Part shown: one piece after another, positions 57,296 to 57,429 of the stretch | How positions within the stretch are numbered: the first letter of the stretch is position 1 | Layout: each line of letters starts with the position of its first letter | NCBI GenBank assembly: GCA_017559845.1 | Contig: JAFYQQ010000002.1 | Location: 1-57,429 of the forward strand | DNA: 57,429 nt | Source: Bacteroidaceae bacterium | GTDB taxonomy: Bacteria > Bacteroidota > Bacteroidia > Bacteroidales > Bacteroidaceae | Direction of reading: 5' to 3' | Position numbers and translations under genes: made by a program | The notes under the pieces: generated by a model | Told to the model about the DNA's origin: nothing | What the model saw: the letters and a program-made list of their open reading frames with translations, nothing else | Database searches by the model: none

Positions 57296-57429
57296 AGTCA
57301 ACCCTTAAAAAGTTCTCACATACGCGCACGCAAGATTTTGTGATACAGCAATACCTCCTCCAAATGCGGATTTAGACCATTGTATCCACCAGCAGATAAG
57401 GCGCAAAAGAATCCTCAAGACTCTTTTGA
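57296..57429. other. Window end, no gene recognised
   Basis: All six frames were considered by eye. Short open stretches exist on the minus strand but they are interrupted by stops and match nothing I recognise. This may be the edge of a gene that continues outside the window. Confidence 0.5.

Noticed and set aside
57296..57429. Partial transposase or other gene at the window edge
   Set aside because: The open segments are short, change frame and match no family I recognise.

Overview
The window is chromosomal DNA of a Bacteroidales bacterium, probably Prevotellaceae or Bacteroidaceae. Three things point there. Many genes are preceded by the Bacteroidetes promoter, a -7 box TAnnTTTG with TTTG about 20 bp upstream. 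Lineage-typical families are present (DUF6242, DUF6089, DUF5683, DUF6261, DUF4838, GH97). Two conserved gene orders occur: DUF6242-DUF6089-uppS-bamA-skp-skp-skp-murI, and parA-parB-DUF5683-lytic transglycosylase-rel.

Layout. 1-5.1 kb: a repeat block, then a minus-strand pair of a secreted GH27 alpha-galactosidase and a Tat-exported double FAD-oxidoreductase-like protein. 5.2-10.6 kb: a tryptophanase-family lyase, an exported unknown, a MerR regulator, a restriction-gene remnant and a YhcG/DUF1016 nuclease. 10.8-16.5 kb: tRNA-Leu(UAA), the pyrE-SRPBCC-argH-lipoprotein operon, prmC-recX, and ribD. 16.6-24.9 kb: the envelope biogenesis operon (DUF6242 to murI). 25-30.5 kb: a hairpin-repeat cluster, a DUF4838 glycosidase-like protein, a small MITE-like element, a glycerophosphodiester phosphodiesterase-like protein, and an ECF sigma / regulator / DUF4097 operon. 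30.5-37.8 kb: two repeat families, a DUF6261 protein, an FtsX-like permease and a glutaminase-A-like lipoprotein. 37.8-46.1 kb: surE-lpxB, then divergent parA-parB-DUF5683-mltD-rel. 46.3-51.4 kb: an AAA/DUF234 ATPase and a two-lipoprotein operon. 51.4-53.3 kb: a dense repeat island around an IS200/REP-associated-type transposase. 53.4-57.1 kb: a 5'-nucleotidase lipoprotein and a GH97 glycosidase.

Most noteworthy: (1) a lipoprotein operon (48.2-51.4 kb) with a BMP/PnrA-like binding protein and a fusion of a type-1 periplasmic binding domain to a legumain-like (C13) cysteine protease with His566 and Cys604; no permease or ATPase is nearby, so it looks like ligand sensing coupled to proteolysis. 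(2) A single-domain Y1 transposase embedded in a modular two-hairpin repeat family whose stems change by compensated substitutions and recur at 25 kb and 57 kb, including a 306-bp tandem duplication; this resembles a RAYT/REP system. (3) Two inverted copies, about 53 kb apart, of a ~250-bp element holding five CCARYTGG-like sites at exact 22-bp spacing. (4) A seven-copy array of exactly 42 bp built on a GAAAT...ATTTC palindrome. (5) A 203-bp TIR element that supplies the stop codon of its neighbour.

Most other genes are ordinary housekeeping or envelope and glycan-degradation genes. No rRNA, CRISPR array, prophage, SusC/SusD pair or full-length insertion sequence was seen apart from the Y1 transposase.
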